A model generated the notes under the pieces. It was given only the letters and a program-made list of their open reading frames with translations. It did not search any database and was not told the origin of the DNA. A stretch of 64,000 nucleotides of DNA, from positions 74,026,252 through 74,090,251 of the forward strand of contig NW_024609857.1 of the NCBI RefSeq assembly GCF_016920785.2, read 5' to 3'. Positions 1-11,984 of this stretch are shown one piece after another. Each line of letters opens with the position of its first letter. Position 1 is the stretch's first letter. The position numbers and the translations under genes were made by a program. Origin of the DNA: Ixodes scapularis. Lineage: Eukaryota > Arthropoda > Arachnida > Ixodida > Ixodidae.

Positions 1-659
1 GCCCTTATCAGGAGCACGTTGTCCGCATGCCGAGTCGTTATTTATTCGGGTGTATCACACGTGAAACGACCTTGCCGTTGTACGCTGCAAGCCTCAGCTG
101 CAAGACGCTAACATCCGGTGTCGTGCTCACCTCTATCTTTTTTTTTTTTTTCTCTCTCTCTATTTGTTCAAAGAAAGCTGCACCTTGTAAGTTCATGTCC
201 TGGCATGAATAAGTGAAAGTCGTTTAACGTACCTGTGAATGTGACAGAACACACATATTTAGGTAATGGAATATGACCTCGCAGAATTAACCCTAAATTA
301 ATTCCACCTCAATTTCAAATAGGAACTTCGCGATAAAACATCAAAAACTACGTTTAAAGCTCGTTGGTTTAAAGGGGCTTTTCCGCATGTGTGACGTCAT
401 CGTGGCGCAACGACGGCACCAACGGTACTTGGGGAAACGCCCGTGTCATCAAGCCTTGTCCCCGCTGCAAAATGAACTCAAGAAAGGTAAACATGCCGTC
501 AGGAAATTCCAGCGGAGGCGGCTGTCAACAAAGGCAGCCCACTGCACGGTCTTCTTATCGCGTTTAAAGTTGTACTGGTTGTACCGCTCTCCTCGCCAGC
601 AGCGTGAAGGACAGTGCCCTCACTCCCCTGTTTTAAAAATGGAGAAAGCGAGATGCTGA
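1..659. other. upstream flank, no gene seen
   Basis: Mixed-composition sequence with a T-run at 137-150 and a 90-codon open frame at 387-659 that is Arg/Lys-rich and has no domain. Apart from the CRE octamer I see nothing functional. Confidence 0.4.
392..399. promoter_or_regulatory. CRE-like palindrome TGACGTCA
   Basis: A perfect cAMP-response-element octamer lies about 270 bp upstream of the candidate promoter. A single octamer can occur by chance, so the call rests on its nearness to the CpG-rich patch. Confidence 0.25.
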
Positions 660-944
660 GAGGGCGCGCAATGTCACTTCCGGTACGATTGCACGTGTTT
701 TTGTCGAGCTGTTCTACTACAGCTTTCTTAGAACTACTCCCGTTGCGTCACGTGTTGTCAACGTCATGAATCGATTGAGCCAATAGCCGACATCGCAGGC
801 AGCCGGCGCAGCCACTAGACCAATAAAACGCCGGATATTTCGTGACATCACGCCTGACTCGCAGCGATTGTTGCGATGACTACGGATTTCCGCGCCGTCA
901 ATGGCCAGGTGACTGAAGCAACCGGTCCACTGGGATAAACCTCG
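660..944 (+). promoter_or_regulatory. candidate CpG-rich promoter and non-coding first exon
   Basis: This stretch is CpG-rich against the surrounding AT-rich sequence. It has an E-box CACGTG at 749-754, two CCAAT boxes at 780-784 and 820-824, and ends CCTCG followed by GTAAGT at 945, a consensus 5' splice site. Together these look like a TATA-less promoter with a short leader exon. The next suitable acceptor in front of the SLC41 ATG is at 14433. It could equally belong to an unrelated or divergent transcript. A short ATG frame ending just before the donor (876-938) would be an upstream ORF. Confidence 0.3.
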
Positions 945-2245
945 GTAAGTTCGCACTGCGTCTTTTCTGCACGAATTCGACGAATAATTGAGCCTGGTAA
1001 AACTTGAAACCGTCAAGTGTGAAGCGTAAACTAACCTGGGACCCGAAAATAAACCGCCAGGCTCGGAATCCTGCGAATTTTTCACGATAATCAAAGAAGC
1101 GCACGGAGACATACGAAGCTCTCCGGAGAGCCCGAACCGTGTGGGTATTCCCTGTGGCGTTGTGGCATTGTATGAAAACGCAGTCCTCGCCGTGAATTAT
1201 ATATCCGAACTTGGTCCTGCTGATGAGACGAGCTCGCGAAAGGTATATGTTGAGCTCAGCTTGCCGTCGAGTTGCGGCTAAATATGGCTGACGGTGACAG
1301 CAGAACATAACGGGATTGAATGGTGACCTTTCCACTTTCCTTTCTCCTTGGTTTATGTTTATTTTTGATCCGAATCCACCGGTGTGATTGTCCTGACCGG
1401 TTCTTGAACCTCGTCCGAACTCGCCCGTCACTGTTTGACGCGAAGACGACCATATCGCAGGGTTTGGTGGCGGTCGTGCCGATCCGCTTACGCCATTCAA
1501 ACGTGCTTGTCGTGTGGCGTATCGCGTACCGAATAATAATATAAAGAGCTGTCGCTTCTAAAGTGCGATCGCGCTCCGCAGTAGCGGTTATATTTTGTCG
1601 AAAAACGGCCGGTGTGGGTGTCCGTACTACCAAGGTGGTTATTGCTGCTGGAAACCAGTTCACTGCTCTGCGCTGCTCGTCGTTGCACGTGTACTAATGA
1701 CAGTGTTCGCGAATGAGGTCGTCGCTGTGTCTATTCCGAATTTTTGCTGTTTTCTTTTTTTTCTAATGACGTCTGGGTTTGACAATTGGGAGCAAAAAAC
1801 GCAGTTAAAAAAAAGGAAAAGAAAACTCGCTTGTGTCAGGTTTCAGAAAAAAAATCCACAGAAGACACTTCGATAGCGCAACTTGTGAAGCTCTGCGAAC
1901 TAAGTGCTGTGCGTTTCAAAGGAACTTGAGCGGTACATATGCTTGCTGATCAGTGTTCGTTTGCAGCGGCTACAATGAAATTCACTGTACGTTATTTTTT
2001 TATGGTTTTTGTATCTAAAAAGCGCGCTGGCAATCTATGTCCTTATCAATGAATGAACCATATACAACTCGGAGTCAATATTGGAGTACGAGATTACTCG
2101 AGTGGTAGCGTCTCTTATCGAATGATTGTTGTGTGCTTCCATTTCTTGCCTGCTGTCACAGCTATTGGTGTCAGGCTTCAAACCTTCTGCTTCAAGCTGT
2201 TATTGCTGCAGAGTTCCCTAGCCTAGCAGTTGTCTGCCTTTACAG

Positions 2246-2365
2246 TCGGTGAGAGGATGAGTTCAGGGGATCCCACCTCTCTCCACCTTGGCAGTGCGAA
2301 CACTGGAGAGGAGGCGATCTCCTCTCCAGCATTTACTCTGCTAAAGTGGAAAGAGGGAGGAACTT
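2246..2365. repeat. small hairpin MITE, copy 1
   Basis: Sequence beginning TTCAGGGGATCCCACCTCTC and ending in a purine-rich AAAGTGGAAAGAGGGAGG arm folds on itself around CACTGGAGAG...CTCTCCAGCATTTACTCTG. A second, diverged copy sits at 23745-23870. Confidence 0.4.
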
Positions 2366-2918
2366 CTGTATTCTTAACATGTCACCGATTGCAAGTAACA
2401 TTAGGTAATGGGATGTGCTTTGTTGAGAAGGGGGCAAAAATTTTTTAGAAATATGTTTCGCTGGTCTATCTCCTGCTGTTCGGGTTGTTGCGCAGAATCG
2501 TGTCTCGGTCGAATCTGTCATGATCTCGTAGCACACATTCTGTGACCTCCTGTCTCTGTATATGCAAATCTTCCACTACCTTTCTCTGACAAGCGGCCTT
2601 TTATTTTGCATTTGCAGACGGTTCCTGAGCTCCATAGGATGTACCTCAGTTTACTCACCAAAGGTAAGCCGGCCTTCTTATCTTTATGGACCAAACAGTG
2701 AGCTGTCGGGGGAGTGTGCCATTGACACTTGTGGCGTCTCGTGATAAGAAATTTTGTACTTGCCGTAACAGTGTGACTGTCAAGCCTGCCTCGAAACAAC
2801 CCTGCGGTGTGTTGTGTTTTTATTTGTTTACTTTTTTACAAAAAAAAAAAAAATTGCAGCGCTGAAACTTTGGCATTATAGCAGGTACAGGCCATAGATT
2901 AATACGCTTAATAAAGAA

Positions 2919-3420
2919 CTAGAAAAACAACACTTGAATATACAGCCTCGGCTGTCTAGAAAGAGAATACATAAATGTAAAATATAAATAGCAACATGAA
3001 AAATCAAGGCCATTTCCTGAGGCAAGTTTTCCCACGTCGTCATTAATGAAAAAAGACTCATGTAACAGGTTCCAATTGGCAATTGTGTGTGGAAAAAATG
3101 AAAACTTCTTATAATCTGTCCTACAGAAAATTTCCCTTATCTTTCTGGAATGATCCACACAATTTGAAATGTAGGAAATATAGTTAGGTAACTCTATGTA
3201 TTCGCTTTAATCAAAACCTGTCAAATCGTTAAAAATTGCGAGCAAGAACCTCAAGCAAAAATCTTTTGCGTCTGAACAATAAAGTAGATTTTTAATCTCT
3301 GCAACGCTATTGTTTCTATTATAATTTCCTGTTAGAAATCTCGCCGCACGGTTTTGAAGCTTCTCTAACTTATCTGCAAGGTACTTTTGTTGCGTGCCAT
3401 TGATATAGAGCGAGCAATTT
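2919..3420 (-). mobile_element. LINE reverse-transcriptase C-terminal remnant
   Basis: On the minus strand the translation contains LEKLQNRAARFLTGNYNRNN, then an in-frame stop, then CRTDYKKFSFFPHTIANWN. These are the hallmark blocks just after the RT domain of CR1/Jockey-type non-LTR retrotransposons. It is 5' truncated and mutated, so it is a dead copy. Confidence 0.7.
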
Positions 3421-4094
3421 TACTAACAAAAATGGTAGTTTACAAAAGAAGATGTATGTTACAGTGACACATTCATTTAGCATGTCATAAAGCGGAGATA
3501 GATATCCACAAATATATGGAGCGCATTATGTTTTCTTGGCGCTTTTCATGAGTAGAGGGAGTGTGGCCTTGCTGTACCTCAGTACGCCCGTGCAGGGTGG
3601 TGCAAATAAAGCGAATGAATCTATAGCCTATCTGGTCTCGGTGTTTGAGTAAGAATCATACACTTATACCAGCTATTGACTACCAAACTGCTTGAAAATC
3701 TTCTTTTTCAAATCAAGGTTGCATAGAATATGTCATTTTTACAATTGAAAGATACAGAAGCTAGAGCTAGTTGGTTGTTACAGCTTCAATAAGTCATGTT
3801 CTTGTGTGGGACTTGCACAGAAAGACAATCTTAATAGTATAAAATATTGGCAGCGACCTTTATCTCGAAAGTCCTATAATGCACGGAATGTATTGTTTGA
3901 AGAGCTATCATTTAAATTCGTTCAGAAGACATTAAGAGTTGTTTTTGCGGGTGAAGAAGAACATGTTCCTTTTAAATTTTCATCACACTTCCCCTCGACA
4001 TCACCATGCGCTACGGAGATTGTCGTCACGTCGTAACTATAGCAGGTAACGTGGAGCACAGACCTTAGTAAGTTCACATAGAAAGTCATCCAGC

Positions 4095-4155
4095 TGGCAT
4101 AGAAATAGAGCACCCGGCTGCAGACTGAGAAGTTCCGAGTTCAAATCCTGGTGGG
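4095..4155 (+). repeat. tRNA-like SINE head
   Basis: AGAGCACCCGGCTGCAGACT followed by GAGTTCAAATCCTGGTGGG looks like a decayed A-box region plus a B-box/T-arm (GTTCAAATCC). No acceptor stem can be formed, so this is a SINE head or tRNA relic and not a tRNA gene. Confidence 0.4.
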
Positions 4156-5694
4156 AAATGAGTATGTATCGGTTACTTGTGTGTATGCTTTTGCTTATAT
4201 TGGCTTGGTAACCAAACCAGTTGTGCTGACGTGCCCTACCATAAGGTATGTAGGGACAGTTGGAAAGACAGGCTGTCAAAATTCTGGACATAGGAGGTCT
4301 TGTTATGAAGCATTACATGCTTTAAAAGAAAAAAATGACAGCACAAAGTGGAGTTTTTAAAATGAGCATACTAGAATATAAAGTACTTGGACAAGTTTTT
4401 GTTAATATTTTATTTTGTAAGAAGCAAGGTCTTGTTGAAACCTGTGTACACAGTTTACCACCGACAGCTTAAAACCATTGCAGAAAGGTGAATGGCGAGT
4501 ACCTCACACTGGGGACCAGTTCTGCGCGCTTTTTTTAGAGTTCTTGGCATGGTTGCACCCCATTCTCAGATTAACTTTTGACTCGCACGTGAGCAGGCGA
4601 TGCGAATCACGTGCCAACGTCGCCAAAGCAACTTCAGTGGGGCGTGCGTGTTTCTTGGCTCCAAAAGTTTGGACTGGGAGTTCTTGACAGGTAGCTGGGC
4701 AGTCAGGCGGCACCGTCAAGACATTCCCTTCCGCTCAGAGCCCCCACCCTTGACAGCCTGTGGAAATTACCTCGAGCTGTCTGACAATTCTTTCTTTCCA
4801 CGTTTTTAGTGTCGGAGCAAGCGAGCACTCTATCTACTCCCAAAAATCTTGCAACAAAATAGCGTAACAATTGGTGAAGAACTATGCATCAAACGTAAAA
4901 AGGGGTTCTTTTTTTTTTTTTATTCTTATCATGCTTGTTATGGTACAAAATACAGTCCCTTTGAGAGACATCTGGCACGTCTGGAATCCGGTGAGGCTTT
5001 TGGACAGGACTCTTTGGTGAATTTCATGTAAACACCTACCAAGTTTTGGTGGGAGATACAAAAGACTTCATCTTCTACTTTATCTTTGTCATGTCAGATG
5101 CTTTTCCAATCTGTTTCAGATTTAAAATGTTGCAGCTATCTTTATTAAGTTGTGCTCTCTGTAACGTGAAATGATGTGGGATTGTCATCTAGCTTCATTA
5201 AAACAACCATTGTGTTGGCTCTTGCTAAATATGATGCGTTGATAGAATTTGACACACAAATTACCCAGGTGCGATTCGGATGCTACTGTTTTAGTCAATT
5301 CATTTCTTGCTGACTGCTGGATGTTTATACTTTAGGCCTTGCAGTTCTGGCAGTGCCAGTGCTAAATAGTCATCCATGCTGTGCAGCCACGGGGCTTCTG
5401 AGAGAATTTTCTTAATTTATTTATTTCAACGATTTAAAACTTGATATTGTATTCTGAGCAAAGTAGAAGGAATGCCAACAAAATTTAATTTGAGAAATTA
5501 AGTTTTAAAAACAGCCTGGAGAATATTTATATTTGCATATACTCCAGCATACTGGGTTCTATTTCCTCCTTGCCATTTCCTTTCTCTTTCTTTTCTGTTG
5601 GGAAAAATGCTTTGAGCAAGGAATAAGACTCAAAGAATGTCAAGGTGAATTTATTTTGGTGCAATATTTTTTTTTTGACTCAGATGAGCAAAAG

Positions 5695-7703
5695 ACATGT
5701 ACTATCGGATTCAAATGAAATGCGAACAGCGGAGCGCGTGGCCGTCGGTACATGCTGCGCCTCCTGGAGGCCTGTTGAAACTGATAAAACTGTGAGTTGG
5801 AGAGTAGAGCACCGCAAGGGTGTGCGTCCTACTCTGATGTGTTTGACCCTCGCCCAGCACAGCCCAAGCTTTGACACTTCGCCGGTGGTGTGTTGGAAGT
5901 TCCGTCACAGCCACTCTCGTTGGCTTGGCACGAGTCATGCGAAAAAGCTTGCCGCTCGCATCAGGAGCAGGCTGCTTGAGCATGCACGTGTATGTGGAGC
6001 ATCATTGCAGCAGTCATGCTCCCTTCTAACTTGTGCAGTTTTTTTGTTTGCTTTTTGCTTAATATTTGGTATTATTTTTTGTGAACAGTATAGCAGAAAG
6101 TGTGCAAAATTCGAGACAGAATAACAAGAGGGGACACGGGACGGCTGCTCGCACCTAAGTGAAGTCAATTACCTCGGAAACTTTTAAATATCAGCTCCCA
6201 GCACTCTCCCTGCGTCTCCTGTGTGGCACTGGGATTGCCTAAATGCAGGTTCGCCAGCTCCCGCATTTGCCAAGCATTTTAATGAAATGCAATAACTTTA
6301 TTATTGACATTTTGCAGGCAGCTGGAGTCCTGTTCAGCATGCTCTTCGAATTATCACCACCAATGTGTCAGAAGTGTGAAATAGAAGTTAAAGCAGTTCG
6401 TTCGTGCACGGAAGACCTGTGAAGCTTGATTGATGTCAGTTATCAGAACCACGCAGACGTCCTCATGAAGAACCTAGAACGTATGACGTTTGCAAAATGG
6501 TGGAACAGCGTGGGCGGGAAACTTGCCAGGAAGCATTTGTGCAAGCGTAAATAATAAACAATAAGGGAACACAAATGCTGCAACTGGCAAAAGGCTGAGG
6601 CCTCAGGCAGCGCTGCAGCAATAGCTGTCTGGGCAGGATTGCTTTCATTGTTGTATTTCACTAAGCTGGTCTTGGTGAGGAGCCAACTAATACTTTTTAA
6701 AGTCTCCTTCAGCGTCTGCAACGGCAGCCAGCGGCGTAGACTTTCCATCTTCGGGGGGGGGGGGGGGGGGCAGGGCAGGCAGGGGCAGGGGCAGGGGCAG
6801 GGGCAGGGGCAGGGGCAGGGGCAGGGGCAGGGGCAGGGGCAGGGCAGGGCAGGGGCAGGGGCAGGGGCAGTGGGCAGGCTGAGAAGCTCTCCTAGGGGGT
6901 GCGGTGCGGGGGTGCACATTATCTCTTCGCCAGAACTGGAGATTGGAGGTGACGAAAGCACGCTGGGATTTTATCTCCCATGTATTTTGTCAATAAAAGC
7001 AACGTGGGCGTTATTTTGTTTGCCTGCCCCTACTAGAAGCTCGTTACATGGCACGTAAACAGCGTCTTGGTAAGGATCATGGCCCGGGTCCAAAGGGGGC
7101 TCTGCCCCCCCCCCCCCCCCTAGATCTTACCAGGAGGGGCACGAGCCGCGATGCCCCCCCGAAACTACACCTATGATGGCAGCCATCTGACGAGGTAGAC
7201 CTTCCGTCTTGTGGGATACCAGGTCCGAAGCTCACAGCCATGAAAATGCATATTAAGAAAATAAAAATTAGAAAAAACTGTGCAAGTTAGGAGGGAGCAT
7301 GACTACAATAATGCTCCCTCCCTCGACCACCATAAAAATGCGTATTAAGAAAATAAAAATAAAAAAACTGTGGAAGTTAGGAGGGAGCATAACTGCAATA
7401 ATGCTCCATTGACGCGCACTAAAGCACCCTGCTCATGCTGCGAGCAGCAAGCTTCCTCCCATGGATCATGCCGAGCTAACAAGAGTGACTGTGACGGAAC
7501 TTCCAGTGCACCCCCGGCGCAGCGTCGAAGCTTGGGTTGTGCTGGGCGAGCGTCAAACACATGGGAGTAGAACGCGCACCCTCACGGCGCCCTACTCTCC
7601 AAGTCACAGTTTTATCATTTTCAAGAGGCCTCCAGGAGGCGCAACATGTACCGACGGCCACGTGCTCCGCTGTTCGCACTTCACTTGAACCCGATAGTAC
7701 ATG
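5695..7703. mobile_element. 2-kb element bounded by ~340-bp inverted arms
   Basis: The left arm 5695-6040 and the right arm 7361-7703 are inverted copies. They share ACATGTACTATCGG at the outer ends and GGAGGGAGCAT / ATGCTCCCTT near the inner ends. The arms read in the same frame (left on +, right on -), both containing VAVGTCCASWRP and MCLTLAQH. A ~95-bp tandem duplication lies at 7238-7410. The middle (6041-7237) holds the G-rich repeat and C/G homopolymers. No transposase is seen. It may be a foldback element or two independent inverted insertions. Confidence 0.5.
6753..6877. repeat. poly(G) plus (GGGGCA)n microsatellite
   Basis: An 18-G run is followed by about 16 near-perfect hexamers of the GGGGCA type. 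One strand reads as Gln-Gly and the other as Pro-Cys dipeptides, which explains the long open frames across it; these are not genes. The G-rich strand could form G-quadruplexes. Confidence 0.9.
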
Positions 7704-8221
7704 AGCAGTTGTATGCTCTGAGGGGTACCCCAGCGTTTTCTTCATAGAACTTGATTTGCCTGAATATTTACTAAACTCGCCAACAAATATTGTTGAAATA
7801 GTAGCTCGAATACTGCGTCAAATTGAAATTACAATTTTAGTCATCACCGTGTTTTTCAAAGGAAAAATCTCTAAGGGCAACAATGAAAATGTGACGGCAG
7901 CGGAAGGCAGGGGTTCACTCGCTGGACTGAAGACTTTGTTCCCCACTGATTACAAGCAGTTTCCTGGTGTCAAATGAATGCTTTGGAAGCTCGCACCATG
8001 CAGGCAGCAATACGAAACAAACTCTCAGCGTAGCTCATCCTTAGACTGCCCGCTTGACCTGCAAGCTTGCCTTTCAGTGAAGGCACTGAAAAGCTCGGGT
8101 ATATTTAATTATTGGTTTTGGTATCATTTTCATTTGCCGACTTCACGATAACTACTCTGAATTTCGGGATACTAAACAGCATACCGGTAAGGGTAAGGGC
8201 CAGTGATTCTGAGAATATAGT

Positions 8222-8564
8222 TATGTAAAATCCCGAGAGATAGCCCTCCTAACATCACGAGGAAATCGGGAGAAAGTATGGGGTGGGCTTACTTTCAGTG
8301 TACAATCAAGGAAAGTTTAAAAAATTCTTTCAAGGTTGTTATGGTGGCAAAAGGCAACGAAGCAAAGATGACTGTACTTCCCAGTCAGCAACGTTCACTT
8401 ATATCCCCCCCATAGCTATAACTACCTGCATTTACGCAGAGGCCGACACTACTGTAATTGATAATGGGCTATCTTTCAGTGTTTAAAAAATATAACAAAT
8501 TAAGCCAAAAATAGGGGTGGGCTATCTTTCGGGGGAGGGGCATCTCTTGGGATTTTATGGTAGT
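8222..8564. mobile_element. MITE, CCGAGAG/ATAGGGGTGGGC family, copy A
   Basis: The outer ends form a terminal inverted repeat: TAAAATCCCGAGAGATAGCC on the left against CATCTCTTGGGATTTTATGG on the right. The interior carries CAAAAATAGGGGTGGGC, also found near the end of the larger copy at 36499-37674. Confidence 0.55.
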
Positions 8565-9413
8565 TGGGGGAGCAAAAGTAATTGCCAGACTGCCCCTTTA
8601 AGGTTTGCACCACAACCATATTACCGCTGCTGCGCAGCATTTGAGGATTGATGATATAGATGAACGATCATCAAATCTTGGGGATTGCTTTGAGTGTGTG
8701 ACTGATGAGCAACCATGTACATTTTCAACATGAAACGTCTACATTCTTTAGAGCACTTTGGGTATTTTACTGCAATATTTGAGCAGGACATGGAAAAGGT
8801 GGTCTGTTACACCATGAAAAAAAAAAAAGACAGTAGCTCTCAGTTCTTTGGTTGCTCTGCCACTTTTGAAATCATTCCTCCCCAATGCCATTCTGAATAA
8901 TTTCAAATTGTCTTCTCAGTTGACTATTCAAATGCTTCCTTTGAAAGGAGACAGATTTGGGGTGCAAATGAGCATTGTATTGTGAAGGCCACAAAGAAAT
9001 GGTGAGCTCTGAGAATCCAAGGGCATTTAAGGCACGACACGACAGCCCTTCTTGGCGAGAGAACAGTAGCAGTCTGGGGTTACGATGCACGACATTTTGA
9101 GGCCCCTTGAGTGACAGCCATTGTCATTATAGGCCGCATGCCAGACATCTGAAGGGCACGATTGACAATCTCCCTTCGTCTTCGTAATGCACGCCACATG
9201 CTGCGGTGCCGCTTGAGTCATCAGCTAGAATTCTGCCCGACATTTTAGACAACCTTTTGGTTGAATTTTGCTAGCACGAAAGGTTCAAATGTGTTCTTTT
9301 CGTTTCTTGGTTTAAGGTTGCTTTGGTTTTGCACTCCTGTCCTTCAATAGAATTTGTGATTGCTGCTGCAATGTCTTCAGCAAGGCCGAGAGTCTTTCTC
9401 TGTGCCTGTCATT

Positions 9414-9500
9414 GGGGGGGGGGGGGGGGGGGAAGAGGAGGAGGAGGAGGAGGGGGAGGGGAGGGAGGAGGGAGAGAGGGAGGGGGGAGGGAGGAGAGCG
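9414..9500. repeat. poly(G) and (GGA)n polypurine tract
   Basis: A 19-G run continues into about 65 bases of pure purine built from GGA and GGGA units. It is capable of triplex or quadruplex formation. The open frames across it are compositional artefacts. Confidence 0.9.
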
Positions 9501-11984
9501 AGCAAGCCTCTCTTTGTGCAATCTTTGGTTTGCTAGGTCATCCAAAGGGGGCACAATGTAAATACCCAGTGGACTCGTTGGAGAATTCTCGGATGTGGGT
9601 TGCTCTCGTAACGAGCAACTTGCACCGGGAATGGGAGAGAGTTGCCTCTTCCCAGCTGCCAGCCGGTCTTTAAAAAAAAAAGCTGTTGGGGGTTATCATA
9701 TGTTTGCTTGCCATGGTATCCCCATAGTCGGAAGTACCAATATCCAGTTGTGAAGTTTATTTCTTTTCCCAAAGAGTAGGATTTCCGGAAATGGTTTACT
9801 CACCTAGAGCAAAGTGACACATCCTACCTACTTCGTCTTAGCTCTGTGTCATGGGGGGCACCTAGCTAGAGGGCGAAAATGAGCATTGCCAGGAATAGTG
9901 ACGTTCAGGAACTGATATTCTGCAGGTGTGACGTGGGCTTGTGTGTAATTCAATTTTTTTTTATTGCTAAAATATTTTATTTTTTGATGCAGACGTGTAG
10001 TTTTTCACTCCATATTTTACTAGCTTCGTTGGCAACGTGGTCCAAATGGTGTAGTTGCGATGATGCTCTCTAGGAAGGAGTAGGGAGTTACGGAGCCTTG
10101 GATGATATTAATGAATTTTCTAAAAGAAACAAGCATAATTTTTTACGAGTGTTTGCAATCTGGATATACAGCTGGTTTTTAAGTGCAGATACAGCAGTTG
10201 TTGAATAGCAGTTAATGGGGTCTAGTATGTGTGGTATTGCCCATTAAGTTTTATATTGAGTGTGTGAACCGTCTTACGGCGGGAATACCAGGGATGGGTT
10301 CCTTGGCTTTCCTTATTAAGGTTACTGGAAATTCCTCAAGATAAAAACCTTTTTGACTTCCTCTGATCTACACTGTATTTCACATTTTTATGACGGTGCG
10401 ATTTATATCCATCTTTTCTTATATGTATGAACTTCTAACCACAGAAATTTGCCACGTGTTCAATTCGTTGGCAAGAATATTGAAACTTGGTCTCACTTGC
10501 GTATATATCGCAATCGGATACACATCTGTGGGCTTTTCAAGGCAGTTTTGCTACATCACTTACAGGTGTACCAAATTTTATCTGAAAACAGTTTTTATAG
10601 GGGGGTGGAATTCACACGAAGGTGCAACTTATATACCAAAACATGCATTACTTCGTTTCACCTCAAGTTCAAGCGAAGCCAATGCTACACCCCGAGAAAC
10701 CGAATCAAGCAGCATCAAAAGTACAACGTCACGGAATTCGTAATATTTCTGTACATGTGCTGTCATCGGATAGACGAATCAAGTGCAGCAAATGTGCTGC
10801 GGCTTCTAGCTTTTAGCATCCGTGTTCGCGTTTGCATATGCCCAAGCCCTCGATTGTTTTCGGACTTTGAATGTACCAAAATAAACTAGTAGACTATTTC
10901 ATCATATCAGGAGGGAATGGAGAAGGTGGGTGAGAGGAAAATTTCGTAACGGACAGATGCAGTTGCGCCGATGGCTTATCGCTCCCTAGTTACAATTGGA
11001 CTTGTCACAGGAGCTAGCCACATGTGTGTTGAAATGCGCAAAGGGAGGTTGCTGAGCTCGTATGGCAAAGTATGCAGCCCGCCCGATGCGACAAAAAAAA
11101 AAGGCGACCTCAAACGCCTGGAATCGCTTTCCGAACGCCACTTAGTGTAGGGGAAGCCGAATGGGATTTTAAAAAAGTCACAAATATTGCATAGCTGCTT
11201 TTTACTGCAGTAAGTTTGCCTACCCTGAGGCAGTGACGTACGTATCCAGTCTGGAGTGGCAGTTCTGCTGGTGCAGCATGGCTCATAACGTTGGGTATTT
11301 ATGTGCATTGCCTAGGTGCAATTAAATGCGTGCTGGCACGCTCGGTCATGTTGAAAATGGCAGAAAGAAGAATTTAGCTGGCGATACCCAAGTTCGCGGC
11401 GTGAGCTCTCTCTTCACATGTTGACTGAGGAGCTACGGTATGTTGAACTGGATTTTGAACCTCCTCGATATGGTGCAAAGTTTCAAAGTGCAGGCAATGA
11501 ACGACTAAGGCCTGACGACAAAGACGAAACATAAGACAACGCTTTCGTCATTGTTGTCCATTTTCTAGTTTGGGAAATCGGTTTATCGGATGCTATTGCT
11601 TTATTCGTAGGACTTTTCACCTTTCTCGAATTACTCTAAGCACACATTTAGGAGTGACTCTTTGTATTTGGTGAGATTTTTTTTCTTGGTCCTTGCATAA
11701 GTTTGTTGGAATTGCTTGCAGCAGAAGAGCTGCTTTTTGAGGTTAGGCATTTGCACTGTTGTGACGAACTAGCCAGCTATTGTCGGAGATGGTTCGTTGT
11801 GTCTGTCACCGAGTAAGAAGTAACAAGAATTAATATTTTTGTGAAATCAGGCTCATTATTTGGAAGTGAGGTAACAGAAAACAGCACTGCAGTGCAACCT
11901 CGGGGACCTGTAAGAAAAATCCGCCTGGCAGAAATAGACTTCATCCAAAACTGACGCGCCCCATTGCGGCGAAATACCACGCAG

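Noticed and set aside
387..659. 90-codon basic open frame near the left end
   Set aside because: No domain and no splice or codon support. It is more likely part of a promoter-proximal CpG-rich region.
898..1663. Overlapping minus-strand open frames of 135-200 codons
   Set aside because: Two different frames are open at once, as expected for CpG-rich sequence with few stops. No family is recognised.
4095..4155. Possible functional tRNA gene
   Set aside because: The A-box and B-box-like parts are present but the stems do not pair, so it is a SINE head or relic.
6443..7058. Long open frames of Pro-Cys or Gln-Gly repeats on both strands
   Set aside because: They are produced by the (GGGGCA)n microsatellite and poly(G), with no conserved flanking protein sequence.
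9312..9673. Gly/Glu/Arg-rich and Pro/Leu-rich open frames
   Set aside because: They are compositional products of the poly(G)/(GGA)n tract.
10390..10889. 117- and 146-codon overlapping + strand frames
   Set aside because: Two frames overlap and neither shows a recognisable motif or flanking splice signal.
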